16,505 nucleotides of DNA, taken from positions 1-16,505 of the forward strand of contig JAUVLX010000033.1 in the NCBI GenBank assembly GCA_030600525.1, written 5' to 3'. Shown here in pieces: positions 1 through 8,400 of the stretch. The position numbers were made by a program, and so were the translations under genes. Within the stretch, counting starts at the first letter, position 1. Each line of letters begins with the position of its first letter. The notes beneath the pieces are model-generated. The model had not been told where the DNA came from. It saw nothing but the letters and a program-made list of their open reading frames with translations, and did no database searches. Source of the DNA: Desulfobulbus sp. (GTDB lineage Bacteria > Desulfobacterota > Desulfobulbia > Desulfobulbales > Desulfobulbaceae).

Positions 1-34
1 GTTGTTGTCGATGAATTAAATTTGGGAGTAGATC

Positions 35-220
35 ATGCCGTATGTGAATATTAGAGTAGCAGGAACCTTATCCAAAGAGCAGAAGCAGAAGATTGCCAAA
101 GGGGTGACAGAGGTTATTTCCGAGGTCGCAAACAAGCCCAAAGAGGCAATTTTACTTTTTATTGATGAGGAAAGTCCAGATAACATTGCCAAGGGCGGTG
201 TACTGGTGGGAGATATGTAG
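35..220 (+). CDS. 4-oxalocrotonate tautomerase-like small protein
   Basis: A 61-residue protein beginning Met-Pro-Tyr-Val. Members of the 4-oxalocrotonate tautomerase (4-OT) superfamily have this size, a beta-alpha-beta fold, and an N-terminal proline that becomes the catalytic base once Met is removed. The visible pattern (PYVNIRV, SKEQKQKIAKGVTEVI, AILLFIDEE, then AKGG) follows the 4-OT family along its whole length. Aligned from memory to Pseudomonas 4-OT, Pro1 is kept, but the positions of Arg11, Arg39 and Phe50 are Leu, Leu and Ile, so the substrate is probably not oxalocrotonate. GGGAG at 25-29 is a usable ribosome-binding site 5 bases before the ATG. The ATG of ligA follows the stop by 5 bases, so the two are probably cotranscribed. 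The family call is fairly sure; the reaction is unknown. Confidence 0.82.
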   Translation: MPYVNIRVAGTLSKEQKQKIAKGVTEVISEVANKPKEAILLFIDEESPDNIAKGGVLVGDM

Positions 221-225
221 CGTTT

Positions 226-2244
226 ATGGATGGTGATGTTAAAAAGCGCATCGAAGAACTGCGCCAGCAGTTGCATGCTCATGGGCATTGCTACTATGTG
301 TTGGATACTCCTGTCATTAGTGACGGAGAGTATGACAGCCTTTTTCAGGAACTGCTGCATTTGGAGGAAGACTATCCCGAAAGTGTAACTGTCGATTCGC
401 CAACTCAGCGAGTCGGAGGTAAGCCGCTTAAGGGATTTAAAGTTGCAGAGCACCTTTACCCCATGCTGAGTTTGGATAATATTTTTTCAAAGCAAGGCTT
501 GCTCGATTTTGAAGGAAAGCTTCAGCGGTATCTAAAAAGAGACACTGTGTTGGAGTATATTACCGAGCCAAAATTGGATGGTCTGGCTGTGGAACTGGTG
601 TACGAGAATGATCGTTTGGTCACCGGTTCAACCCGCGGTGATGGATTGATAGGGGAAGATATTACAGCACAGTTGAAAACTGTGCCAACCATCCCATTAC
701 GTCTTTTGGCTACAGAAGAGGTGGCTATTCCGCAGCAGCTTATTGTCAGGGGCGAAGTTTTTATCCCCAAAAAAGGCTTTAAGCTGCTCAATCAGCAGCG
801 AAAGGAGGAGGGGGGGGCGCTTTTCGCCAACGCTAGAAATGCTGCGGCAGGTTCCCTGCGGCAGCTCGATCCAAGGGTAACAGCTCAAAGGCCTCTTCAT
901 TTTTTTGCTTATAGTGTTGCTACTACCGAAGAGGTGCAATGTAGCGGTCAGTTTGAATTGCTGGCTTATTTGCGCAGCCTGGGCTTTGCTGTGAGTCCTC
1001 TGGTGCACCATTGCCCGAGCATCGGTGATGTTGGCCGCCAATATGATCTTCTTGTTCAGAAACGTCATGAACTTGATTATGAAATTGATGGTATGGTGGT
1101 AAAGGTAAATCGTTTTTCTTTGCATCAAAGATTTGGGAACACGGCCCGGGCGCCTCGGTGGGCTGTAGCCTGGAAATTTCCAGCGATTCAGGCGTCAACT
1201 ATCATTGAACGGGTAGAGTTTCAAGTGGGGCGCACAGGAGTAGTTACCCCTGTTGCTCATTTACGGCCCGTAGAGGTTGATGGAGCGGTTGTCCAGCGGG
1301 CAACTTTGCACAACAGGGACGAGATCAACAAAAAAGATCTGCGCCTTCATGACACGGTTTTGGTCCAACGAGCGGGTGATGTGATCCCGGAAGTTATTAA
1401 GGCTGTGGTTGAAAAGCGTACAGGGCAAGAGGCGGCTATTGTTTTTCCTGAAAGGTGCCCTGATTGTGATGGACAACTGGAGCAAGCTGAGGGGGAAGTT
1501 GCTATACGCTGCACTAATCTTTTGTGCCCAGCTCAGAAAATACAACGTCTTATATATTTTGCCGGAAAAAGTGGGCTAGATATTGAAGGACTGGGCAAGA
1601 AATATGTAGAGCAATTGTATAGTGCCGGGTTGGTAGAAGATATTGCTGATTTCTTTTTATTGGAGGAAAAGCAATTGGCCCTTTTAGAAGGGTGGGGTGC
1701 GAAGTCGGCCCATGGAGTAATTGCCTCGATAGGCAAAGTGAAAGCGCCCTATTTGAATACCTTTCTCAGGGCGTTGGGCATTCGCTACGTTGGGGAAGTT
1801 ACAGCAGAGCTTTTAACTGGTCATTATGAATCACTCGGTGAGCTTGCCCTATCCAAGGAAAAGGATTTGATGGAGATTGAAGGTATTGGGCCGCAGGTCG
1901 CTGAATCGTTGGTTACGTTTTTGCGTTCAGAACCCTTTGCAAACCTGCTGGTTAAACTTGGTCAGGCGGGGGTCACCATTCAGTCTCCGATAAAATCGCA
2001 GCAGCCTTTAGGTGGTCGGACTTTTGTTTTTACAGGTTCTTTGGAAAATATGTCAAGAAGTGAAGCAAAGCAGTTAGTTAAAACACTTGGTGGCAAGGTG
2101 GTATCCGCGATAAGCGGCAAGGTGACAGATGTTGTCGCTGGCGAGAAAGCAGGTGGTAAACTGGAGAAGGCACGAACGCTGGGCCTGGGCTTATTAACAG
2201 AAGAGGCTTTCGTCGGGTTAATAAAAGACCTGCAAGGTAGGTGA
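226..2244 (+). CDS. ligA: NAD-dependent DNA ligase LigA
   Basis: LigA seals nicks in duplex DNA using NAD+ during replication and repair in the cytoplasm. The 672-residue length is normal for the family. The N-terminal Ia domain (HCYYVLDTPVISDGEYD, about residues 21-37) binds NAD+. The adenylation motif EPKLDG puts the catalytic lysine at residue 116. The zinc finger has Cys411, Cys414, Cys429 and Cys434. A helix-hairpin-helix region follows (about 440-585), and a BRCT domain covers about 595-670, starting at GGRTFVFTGSL. All expected domains are present in order and no truncation is visible. The ATG at 226 lies 5 bases after the tautomerase stop. The nearest purine-rich stretch (GTGGGAG, 206-212) is inside that gene and 13 bases from the start, so translation may depend on coupling. 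Confidence 0.98.
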   Translation: MDGDVKKRIEELRQQLHAHGHCYYVLDTPVISDGEYDSLFQELLHLEEDYPESVTVDSPTQRVGGKPLKGFKVAEHLYPMLSLDNIFSKQGLLDFEGKLQRYLKRDTVLEYITEPKLDGLAVELVYENDRLVTGSTRGDGLIGEDITAQLKTVPTIPLRLLATEEVAIPQQLIVRGEVFIPKKGFKLLNQQRKEEGGALFANARNAAAGSLRQLDPRVTAQRPLHFFAYSVATTEEVQCSGQFELLAYLRSLGFAVSPLVHHCPSIGDVGRQYDLLVQKRHELDYEIDGMVVKVNRFSLHQRFGNTARAPRWAVAWKFPAIQASTIIERVEFQVGRTGVVTPVAHLRPVEVDGAVVQRATLHNRDEINKKDLRLHDTVLVQRAGDVIPEVIKAVVEKRTGQEAAIVFPERCPDCDGQLEQAEGEVAIRCTNLLCPAQKIQRLIYFAGKSGLDIEGLGKKYVEQLYSAGLVEDIADFFLLEEKQLALLEGWGAKSAHGVIASIGKVKAPYLNTFLRALGIRYVGEVTAELLTGHYESLGELALSKEKDLMEIEGIGPQVAESLVTFLRSEPFANLLVKLGQAGVTIQSPIKSQQPLGGRTFVFTGSLENMSRSEAKQLVKTLGGKVVSAISGKVTDVVAGEKAGGKLEKARTLGLGLLTEEAFVGLIKDLQGR

Positions 2245-2432
2245 TGAGAGGCGTAAGCGTGTTCTTCTCAGCTCCGCGGAGACTTGCTTTCCTTATTTGC
2301 CTGTATTTTATTTAAAATAACCATCTTTGAACAATTAAAGGACTTCTTACGAACCCGTCAATATTGGAATAGTAGTTTTTTATGCTTAACGTTATCAAGC
2401 AGCAACACGGATGAAATCTGTAACCCACAAAA
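2245..2432. other. Non-coding gap between ligA and the zinc-ribbon gene
   Basis: About 190 bases with no credible gene. It holds two perfect inverted repeats: the 10-base palindrome CTCCGCGGAG at 2272-2281, and TATTTTA-TT-TAAAATA at 2304-2319. Neither is followed by a T-run, so neither looks like an intrinsic terminator. The AT-rich repeat could lie in a promoter for the gene at 2433, but I cannot place convincing -35 and -10 boxes. Confidence 0.4.
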
Positions 2433-2696
2433 GTGAAAAATATGATGAAAAAAGTGCAGATCCCAGGGGGCGAGCCGGCTGGAAGGGTTGTCTGTAATGC
2501 CTGCGGCAATAAAAGTGATTTTGTCGAGATAGCTGAGAACGTTCTCGTTACAACCCGTTATAGACAAAATAGTGACGGTTCTTTTACCCCTGAAGAAAAT
2601 GATACCGAGATCTTTGGGGCCGTGAAATTTCTTTGTGGTAAGTGCGGGGAGGATCTGACCCAGTATCACGCACACTTTTTGGAAATGTCCTTTTAA
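2433..2696 (+). CDS. Small zinc-ribbon protein, function unknown
   Basis: An 84-87-residue protein with two CxxC pairs, CNAC at about residues 21-24 and CGKC near residue 73, about 50 residues apart, as in a zinc ribbon. Between them is a beta-rich stretch (VLVTTRYRQNSDGSFTPEEN). No signal peptide or membrane segment is visible, so it is probably cytoplasmic. The start is uncertain: GTG at 2433 gives 87 residues, and ATG at 2442 or 2445 gives 84 or 83. None has a clear Shine-Dalgarno sequence. It converges with dsrC across a shared terminator. I do not recognise a named family; small zinc ribbons often bind RNA, DNA or protein partners, but nothing here fixes the role. That it is a real gene is inferred from the paired cysteines and the terminator right after it. 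Confidence 0.68.
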   Translation: MKNMMKKVQIPGGEPAGRVVCNACGNKSDFVEIAENVLVTTRYRQNSDGSFTPEENDTEIFGAVKFLCGKCGEDLTQYHAHFLEMSF

Positions 2697-2725
2697 GGTA
2701 CGGATCAGTTTCCGTTGTATGCAAT

Positions 2726-2760
2726 AAAAAAGGGGCTGCTTTAATAGCAACCCCTTTTTT
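2726..2760. terminator. Bidirectional intrinsic terminator between zinc-ribbon gene and dsrC
   Basis: A-run, then GGGG-C-TGC, loop TTTAATA, GCA-A-CCCC, then a run of six T. The stem pairs GGGG/CCCC and TGC/GCA around one C-A mismatch. The A-run on one side and the T-run on the other let it work for both convergent genes: 29 bases after the zinc-ribbon stop and 30 bases after the dsrC stop. Confidence 0.85.
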
Positions 2761-2790
2761 GTAACTGCGATATGCTATAGCAAATCTATA

Positions 2791-3111
2791 TCATACACAA
2801 CCGGTAGGCTTAGGAAGGCCTGCCATTTTACAAGCACCTTTACCTGGTCCTGAAGGGAACAGTTCGTAAATTCGCTTCAAAGGAAAACCGGTGGTTTTGG
2901 AAAGAATACGTACCATAGGTGCGATACCGTTCTTCTTGTAGTACTCTTGAAGAGCATCGATTACTTTCTGGTGCTCATCGGTAACTTCCGCAATACCTTC
3001 TACGCTTTTTACGTAATCTAACCAGTTTACATCCCAGTCGTCAGCGCCTTTCAACAGGAAGCCGTCTTCATCTACCTCGTAGGTTGTGCCATTGTGTTCG
3101 ATTTGTGCCAT
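2791..3111 (-). CDS. dsrC: DsrC, sulfur-carrier partner of dissimilatory sulfite reductase
   Basis: A 106-residue DsrC/TusE-family protein. The C-terminal arm carries both cysteines of true DsrC: Cys94 in GACKMAG, and Cys105 as the penultimate residue in PTGCV, with ten residues between them. TusE-type relatives keep only the last one. In sulfate reducers DsrC receives sulfur from siroheme-containing DsrAB as a trisulfide bridging these two cysteines, which is then reduced by the membrane DsrMKJOP complex. The family motifs DWDVNWLDYVKSVEGI and GIAPMVRIL are present. A strong Shine-Dalgarno, GGAGGA (3116-3121 on the minus strand), lies 4 bases before the ATG, consistent with high expression. 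It stands alone, with no dsrAB in the window; stand-alone dsrC is known in sulfate reducers. It is divergent from the ppiD-like gene. Confidence 0.97.
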   Translation of the reverse strand: MAQIEHNGTTYEVDEDGFLLKGADDWDVNWLDYVKSVEGIAEVTDEHQKVIDALQEYYKKNGIAPMVRILSKTTGFPLKRIYELFPSGPGKGACKMAGLPKPTGCV

Positions 3112-3178
3112 GTGTTCCTCCTAGAATATGTGATTAATATGAGTGAGAAGTTGAATCCTAATTGTAAAAATCACCAAT

Positions 3179-3207
3179 TTCTTACTATAGGGGGGTGTGT
3201 TTGTCAA
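3179..3207 (-). promoter_or_regulatory. Candidate sigma-70 promoter of dsrC
   Basis: On the minus strand a perfect TTGACA (-35, 3202-3207) is followed 17 bases later by TAAGAA (3179-3184), a weak -10 match. TATAGT at 3184-3189 is a better -10 box but sits only 12 bases from TTGACA, so the exact pairing is unclear. The implied leader to the dsrC ATG is about 60 bases. Confidence 0.4.
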
Positions 3208-3361
3208 GCAAACGTCGTTGTTTTTTTGAGTACACGGTCAATCATTTTTTGTTCGTAGGCTGGAGCATTTTTCACTGGTAAGTTACAGGAAAATTGAACA
3301 TAATAGACCCTTTCTCCAGAAAATAACCAAATGTCCGATTTGTAGAAGGAGTGTGCGTATC

Positions 3362-5236
3362 ATGTTGAAAATTTTGCGAAAAAGAGCTCAGTCTGTTGTC
3401 ATTCAGGCTCTAGTGCTATTGATTGCTGTAGTCTTTATTTTTTGGGGTGTGGGGAGCAACCTTGATAATAATCGGAATGCAGCAGCGGTTGTCAATGATA
3501 TAGAAATTCCTTTTCAGGAGTTTCAGCAAAGTTATGATCGAGCTGTAGACACCTATAGGCAGCAGCTAGGTGGTCAGGTGCCTGATGGCTTTTTCGAAGG
3601 GATAGGGCTGAAAAATCAAGTGATTAATCAACTTATTCAGTCCGAATTACTGCGGCAGAGTGCGGGTAAGATAGGCCTTGCTATCAGTCGGGAAGAAACA
3701 CAGCGTCGTATTCAGGAAATGGCCGTTTTTCAGGACGACGGTCAGTTTTTAATGAGCAGGTACAAAGACGTCTTGAGCCAAAACCGATTGACCCCCACTT
3801 CTTTTGAAGCTGGTTTGCAGAGTGATTTGATTACTGGAAGAATCGTCGAACTGATTGGCTCTTTTGCGGACGTGCCGCCTGCAGCCGTGCAGGCCTGGAT
3901 CGATTTCTCCAAAACAGAACTTAAACTCGTTTATCGGAGTTTTAAAGCTAGTGACTTTCTTGATGAGGTGAACGTGGAAGCCGATCAGTTGGCATCCTGG
4001 TACGAAAAAAAACAACAGGAATATGTAACTGATCCCCAAATTGAGCTGCAGTATCTCTATTTCCCTTTTGCTGCTGATATGGATAAGGTGACCCTTAACG
4101 ATGAGCAATTAACGCAATTTTATAATGACAATATAGACAGTTATACTGTGAAGGAAAAACGTCGGGCTCGCCACATCTTATTTAAAGTGAGCAATGCCGA
4201 TTCTGCAGCGGTTAAGGAAGAGCAGAAGCAAAAGGCAGAGCATGTCCTTCAGCTTTTACGTGATGGTGGTGATTTTGCGGCCCTTGCCAAGGAATACTCG
4301 GAAGGGCCGAGTAAAGACTCGGGTGGTGAGTTAGGATTTTTCGAACGTGGCGCTATGGTGCCCTCATTTGAGGCAGCTGTCTTTTCAATGGAGCCTGGCG
4401 ACTTGTCCGACCTTGTGGAAACTTCTTTCGGGTATCACCTGATTTTGGTCGAAGATGTGCAACCTGCGGTGGCCAAAAGTTTGGAAGATGTTCGCGCTGA
4501 AATCGAGGGACTATTGAAAGAGCAGCGGGTCAGAGGAATTACATTCCAAAACGTCTCTAAAGCGTATGAAGATATTATCCTGGCAGGCAGCTTGGAAAAA
4601 TATGTTGAACAGGGGGGAGACACAGTTCAAACAACCGACTTCTTTACCCGTAAGGTTCCACCTGAGTCTCTTGTTAAGGCAGGTGCACTGCTTGACGTTG
4701 CCTTTGGGTTGAGCAAAGGTGAACTGAGTTCATTGGTTGAAGTGGCAGATGGGTATGCTATAGGTTATGTGCAAGATATCAAAAAGCCGGAAGTGCCATC
4801 TCTTGACGAGGTAAAAAAACAGGTTACTGGCGATTTTAAGCATGAGCAAAGTGTAGCATTGGCCCGTTCAGCAGCAGACAAGGCCCTCGCAATAGCTTCT
4901 GAGACCGGTAAACTGGTACTCGAAGGTAAGAGCAAAGAATCTGGATACCTGAAAAGAGGAGGAGGCGATGGTGACGTCCCACCACAGGTGGTGCAGGCCG
5001 CATTTACCCTCAACGGAGGCGAAAGTTTGAGTAGCGAAGTTGTGGCGGTAGATGATGGGTTTTATGTTTTTGAGGTCCTTGAGAGTCGTCAGGATCCTAC
5101 TGCTATGGACGCAGCCCAGAAAAAGCAGCTTGCTGAGCAGTTATTGGTAAACCAGCAGAACCGTCTGGTGGCCAGCTGGGTGGAAAGACTTCGTGCCGAT
5201 GCAAAAATATGGGTCAACGATCAATTGATACAGTAG
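3362..5236 (+). CDS. ppiD: PpiD-like membrane-anchored peptidyl-prolyl isomerase (SurA_N/PpiC family)
   Basis: A 624-residue protein, the same size class as E. coli PpiD (about 620). A short basic N-terminus and one membrane segment (about residues 12-31, VVIQALVLLIAVVFIFWGVG) anchor it in the inner membrane, with the bulk in the periplasm. A SurA_N-type chaperone region follows (about 40-250). The parvulin domain is at about 263-365: RARHILFKV, then FAALAKEYSEGPSKDSGGELGFF, then SFGYHLILV. A longer C-terminal region resembles PpiD. Likely role: chaperone for newly exported periplasmic and outer-membrane proteins. I chose ATG 3362 because AAGGAG (3346-3351) lies 10 bases before it; a GTG at 3353 would add three residues but sits only one base after that site. 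It is divergent from dsrC and followed by a strong terminator. Orthology to ppiD rests on architecture. Confidence 0.88.
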   Translation: MLKILRKRAQSVVIQALVLLIAVVFIFWGVGSNLDNNRNAAAVVNDIEIPFQEFQQSYDRAVDTYRQQLGGQVPDGFFEGIGLKNQVINQLIQSELLRQSAGKIGLAISREETQRRIQEMAVFQDDGQFLMSRYKDVLSQNRLTPTSFEAGLQSDLITGRIVELIGSFADVPPAAVQAWIDFSKTELKLVYRSFKASDFLDEVNVEADQLASWYEKKQQEYVTDPQIELQYLYFPFAADMDKVTLNDEQLTQFYNDNIDSYTVKEKRRARHILFKVSNADSAAVKEEQKQKAEHVLQLLRDGGDFAALAKEYSEGPSKDSGGELGFFERGAMVPSFEAAVFSMEPGDLSDLVETSFGYHLILVEDVQPAVAKSLEDVRAEIEGLLKEQRVRGITFQNVSKAYEDIILAGSLEKYVEQGGDTVQTTDFFTRKVPPESLVKAGALLDVAFGLSKGELSSLVEVADGYAIGYVQDIKKPEVPSLDEVKKQVTGDFKHEQSVALARSAADKALAIASETGKLVLEGKSKESGYLKRGGGDGDVPPQVVQAAFTLNGGESLSSEVVAVDDGFYVFEVLESRQDPTAMDAAQKKQLAEQLLVNQQNRLVASWVERLRADAKIWVNDQLIQ

Positions 5237-5285
5237 GCCAAGTGGCTTTAGCATCTTTTAACTGCCCGTTTCATAATTTCGTTTT

Positions 5286-5316
5286 CACCCCGGCACTTTT
5301 GCCGGGGTGTCTTTTT
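5286..5316 (+). terminator. Strong intrinsic terminator after ppiD
   Basis: Perfect 9-base-pair stem CACCCCGGC / GCCGGGGTG (5286-5294 and 5301-5309) with loop ACTTTT, followed by TCTTTTT. It lies 49 bases after the ppiD stop and separates it from the SNF2 helicase gene. Confidence 0.93.
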
Positions 5317-5339
5317 CATCTGTTTATTTTTCAAATCAT

Positions 5340-5355
5340 ACACTCCCCGGAGTGT
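5340..5355. repeat. Perfect inverted repeat upstream of the SNF2 helicase, possible operator
   Basis: ACACTCC-CC-GGAGTGT: two 7-base arms around a 2-base centre, 45 bases before the helicase ATG. There is no T-run, and the 2-base centre is too small for a stable hairpin loop, so it resembles a dimeric protein-binding site more than a terminator. The regulator is unknown. Confidence 0.4.
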
Positions 5356-5400
5356 TAACATCGTTGTCGCCCATTTTCGGGCACCTGACTGGTAAAATTA

Positions 5401-8400
5401 ATGCCTGTGACAAACCACGCAAAAAATATTCTTAGCTCATTTGAAGAGCTTACCTTTTTGGAAAAGCTGCTGCTGCAGCTAGCTTCAGTTATTTATGAAC
5501 CTGTCTCCAAAGCCTTTTTAACAAAATGTATTGCCAAAGTCGGTGTCAGCTTTCCGGGTGCTAAACGGCCTGGCAAAGAGGACATTGATGCGGCTATAAA
5601 GAAATTGCAGGCAGCCGGATATCTGAACAGCAAGAATCAATGTGAGCAGGTAAGTGCCGAGTATCTGACTCGATCGGCAATTAGTGAAAAACGTTTTGAA
5701 CAGTTCGTGGCTTTTATCGAAAAGGAAGCCCCTGTCTCCTATCATTCAGGGAAACGGGCAACCCGTTGTTGGCGAGCCCTCCGGCAGTTTCGTATCGGTG
5801 TGTATCTGGAGGATTTTGATCGGATTGATGAGGCTTTGGCATTTCTAGATCAGGAGTGTGGTCAGGAATTGCAGACAGACCCTCCGGCAGTGATCGTGAC
5901 GGCGCGGGCCTTTGATCCTGAATGGTTGAGTACTTTGCCTGGTTCCTTACAGTTTTACCTGCTTGAGCAGGTGGTAAGGTACTCTCTGGAAAGCCTGCAG
6001 CACTTCCCCGATGTTATTGCCTATCTTGAACATGAAGTGGCCTTGTCGGTCTCCAGTATCGAAATGGTACCGTTTCATCGATTGCTTGCGAACTATTATT
6101 TGCTTCAGGGCCGTTTTGCTGATCTCAATACATTACTGGAAAAGCATGGTGACTCGTTTCAGGGGTCGGGATACGCTGGTAGTGTTACTTTTTTGTGTGG
6201 TGATGTCAGTGAGGCGTTACGTCTTTTTGAAGAGGATCGGCAACGACTGCAGGAATATGCAGGTGATAATCCAGTTTTTTTCTTTGGTCTTCCAGGGTTG
6301 TTTTCGATTTTCGCTCTGCTGGCAAGAAACGAGGAAGGCGATAGACAGGCTATTCAAAACGCGGTAGCGACTGTGTTGCAGCGTTGCCAGGGGTGTCCGG
6401 AAGAAGTGCCGTATCGTTTTCTTGAAACGGTGATCCGCGCCCCGGAAGGGACCCTGCCAGACATGATGGCATTGACTGATCGACTTGCAGCTGAAGAGAG
6501 GAGCTTGACAACCTTAGTTGCAGTCCTCTCTTTATACTGGATCGGTGTCGAAATACCGGTAGATTTTCAAAATGCGCTTTCCGCTCTCTATGAACAGGCC
6601 AGATTAAATACCTTTGACTGGCTGGCAATGGAAACTGCAGAGCTGCTTGCCACGGTGGGTGAAGAGCAGGACGAGAAAAAATTGATTGCCGAGGAACTTG
6701 CAGCACATCTGCAGTGTCGATTCCTCACCCATATTATTTCTCCACAAAACTCCTGGAAACAAAGTCTGCAGGAGTTGATTCACATAACGAGAAAGGTGAG
6801 TGAACCTCAACGAACGACCAGGTTAGCGTGGTTTGTGCGATATGAACCTAATACCTTGGCTGTGCAGCCAAAGGAGCAGAAACGAACCAGTTCGGGAGGG
6901 TGGACAAAGGGGCGCTCTGTCGCCTTGAATCGATTGATGCACACCAAGGATTTTGCTTACCTGACAAGCCAGGATCGCCAGGTTTGTGAAACCATACACC
7001 AGGTTGGTGAAGTGACAGGTCGAAATGGAGGATGTGATTTTGAAATAGACCAGGCCATGCTTTTGCTGGTCGGGCATCCCCATGTATTTTTAGAACAATC
7101 ACAGCGAACGCCGGTGGAGCTCGTAACCGGGGAACCTGAGCTAGTTGTGGAGCAGAAAGACGACACGCTCTTCATCCATTTTTCCCAGGATATAGGTGAT
7201 GGCAATATTGCCATCTGGAAAGAGACTCCAACCCGCTTTCGTATTATAAAAATCAGGGATGAGCATCGGGAAGTTGCTGAAATCACGGGTAAGAGCGGTT
7301 TGTATGTACCCATGGAAGCCAGTCAGCAGGTTCTTGATGCAATCGGCAACATCGCTTCTTTTATGACCGTTCATTCTTCCATAGAGATGGTAAGTGAAGG
7401 TGAGCAGGCCGAATTGGTGGATAGTGATCCCACAATTCACATACATATTATTCCGTATGGCAGTGGCTTCAGGTTGGAAATGTTTGTCAGGCCGTTTTCT
7501 AAAGGGGGGCCCTATTTAAAACCCGGAGTTGGTGTTTCCAACCTGATGTCAGAAATTGCTGGCAAGCGATTGCAGACTCGTAGGAATTTGCTGCAGGAAG
7601 AGCGAGAGGCAAGAGAAATTGAAGAAAGTTGTCCTATGCTTGACCTGGCAATTGATTTGGAGCAGGAAGACAAACGGGAGTGGCACCTGTTTGATCCTGA
7701 GGAGTGCCTGCAGGTTTTGCTTGAACTGGAGGAAATTAAGGATCGGGTGGTCCTTGAGTGGCCAGAGGGAGAAAAAATTTCAATCCGTCGGCAGATAAGC
7801 GCTAATCAGCTGAACCTCAATATTCGTACTAGCCAGCAGGACTGGTTTGCGCTCTCAGGGCAACTGCAGATTGATCAGGATGAGGTCATGGGCCTTAAAA
7901 CATTGCTGGAAAAGGTCAGTGAGGCCCAAAGTCGATTTATTCCCATGGGGGACGGGCAGTTTTTAGCTTTAACCCAGGAATTTCGCAACCGGCTGGAGGA
8001 ACTGATCCTGATTGGAAACAGTGAGTTCGGTGATGATGATGAAGTTGCAGTTCATCCTCTTGCCGCAATTGCGCTTGATGAATTTACGCAACAGGCGCAG
8101 ACAAATGCCGACGAAGGATGGAAGCGGCAACTCAAAGCCATTGCAGATACCCAGGAATCAACTCCCCAGATTCCTTCGACCATTAAGGCGGAGCTACGTG
8201 ACTATCAGCAGGATGGTTTTGTCTGGATGAGCCGTTTAGCCAGCCTCGGTATCGGTGCATGCCTTGCCGATGACATGGGACTCGGTAAGACTCTGCAGGC
8301 AATAACGGTTATTTTGAGTCTGGCTGAAAAGGGGCCGACATTAGTTATTGCTCCTACTTCTGTATGCATGAACTGGGAAACAGAAGTGAATAAGTTTGCC

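Noticed and set aside
1..54. Frame open from the window edge to TAG at 52-54 (ending ...VDHAVCEY), which could be the tail of an upstream gene overlapping the tautomerase.
   Set aside because: Only 17 codons are visible and they show no recognisable motif, so it cannot be told from chance.
5385..5404. TGG-N11-GC (CTGGTAAAATTAATGCC) with sigma-54-like spacing at the helicase start.
   Set aside because: It overlaps the start codon, so transcription would begin inside the gene, and the CACG and TTG parts do not match.
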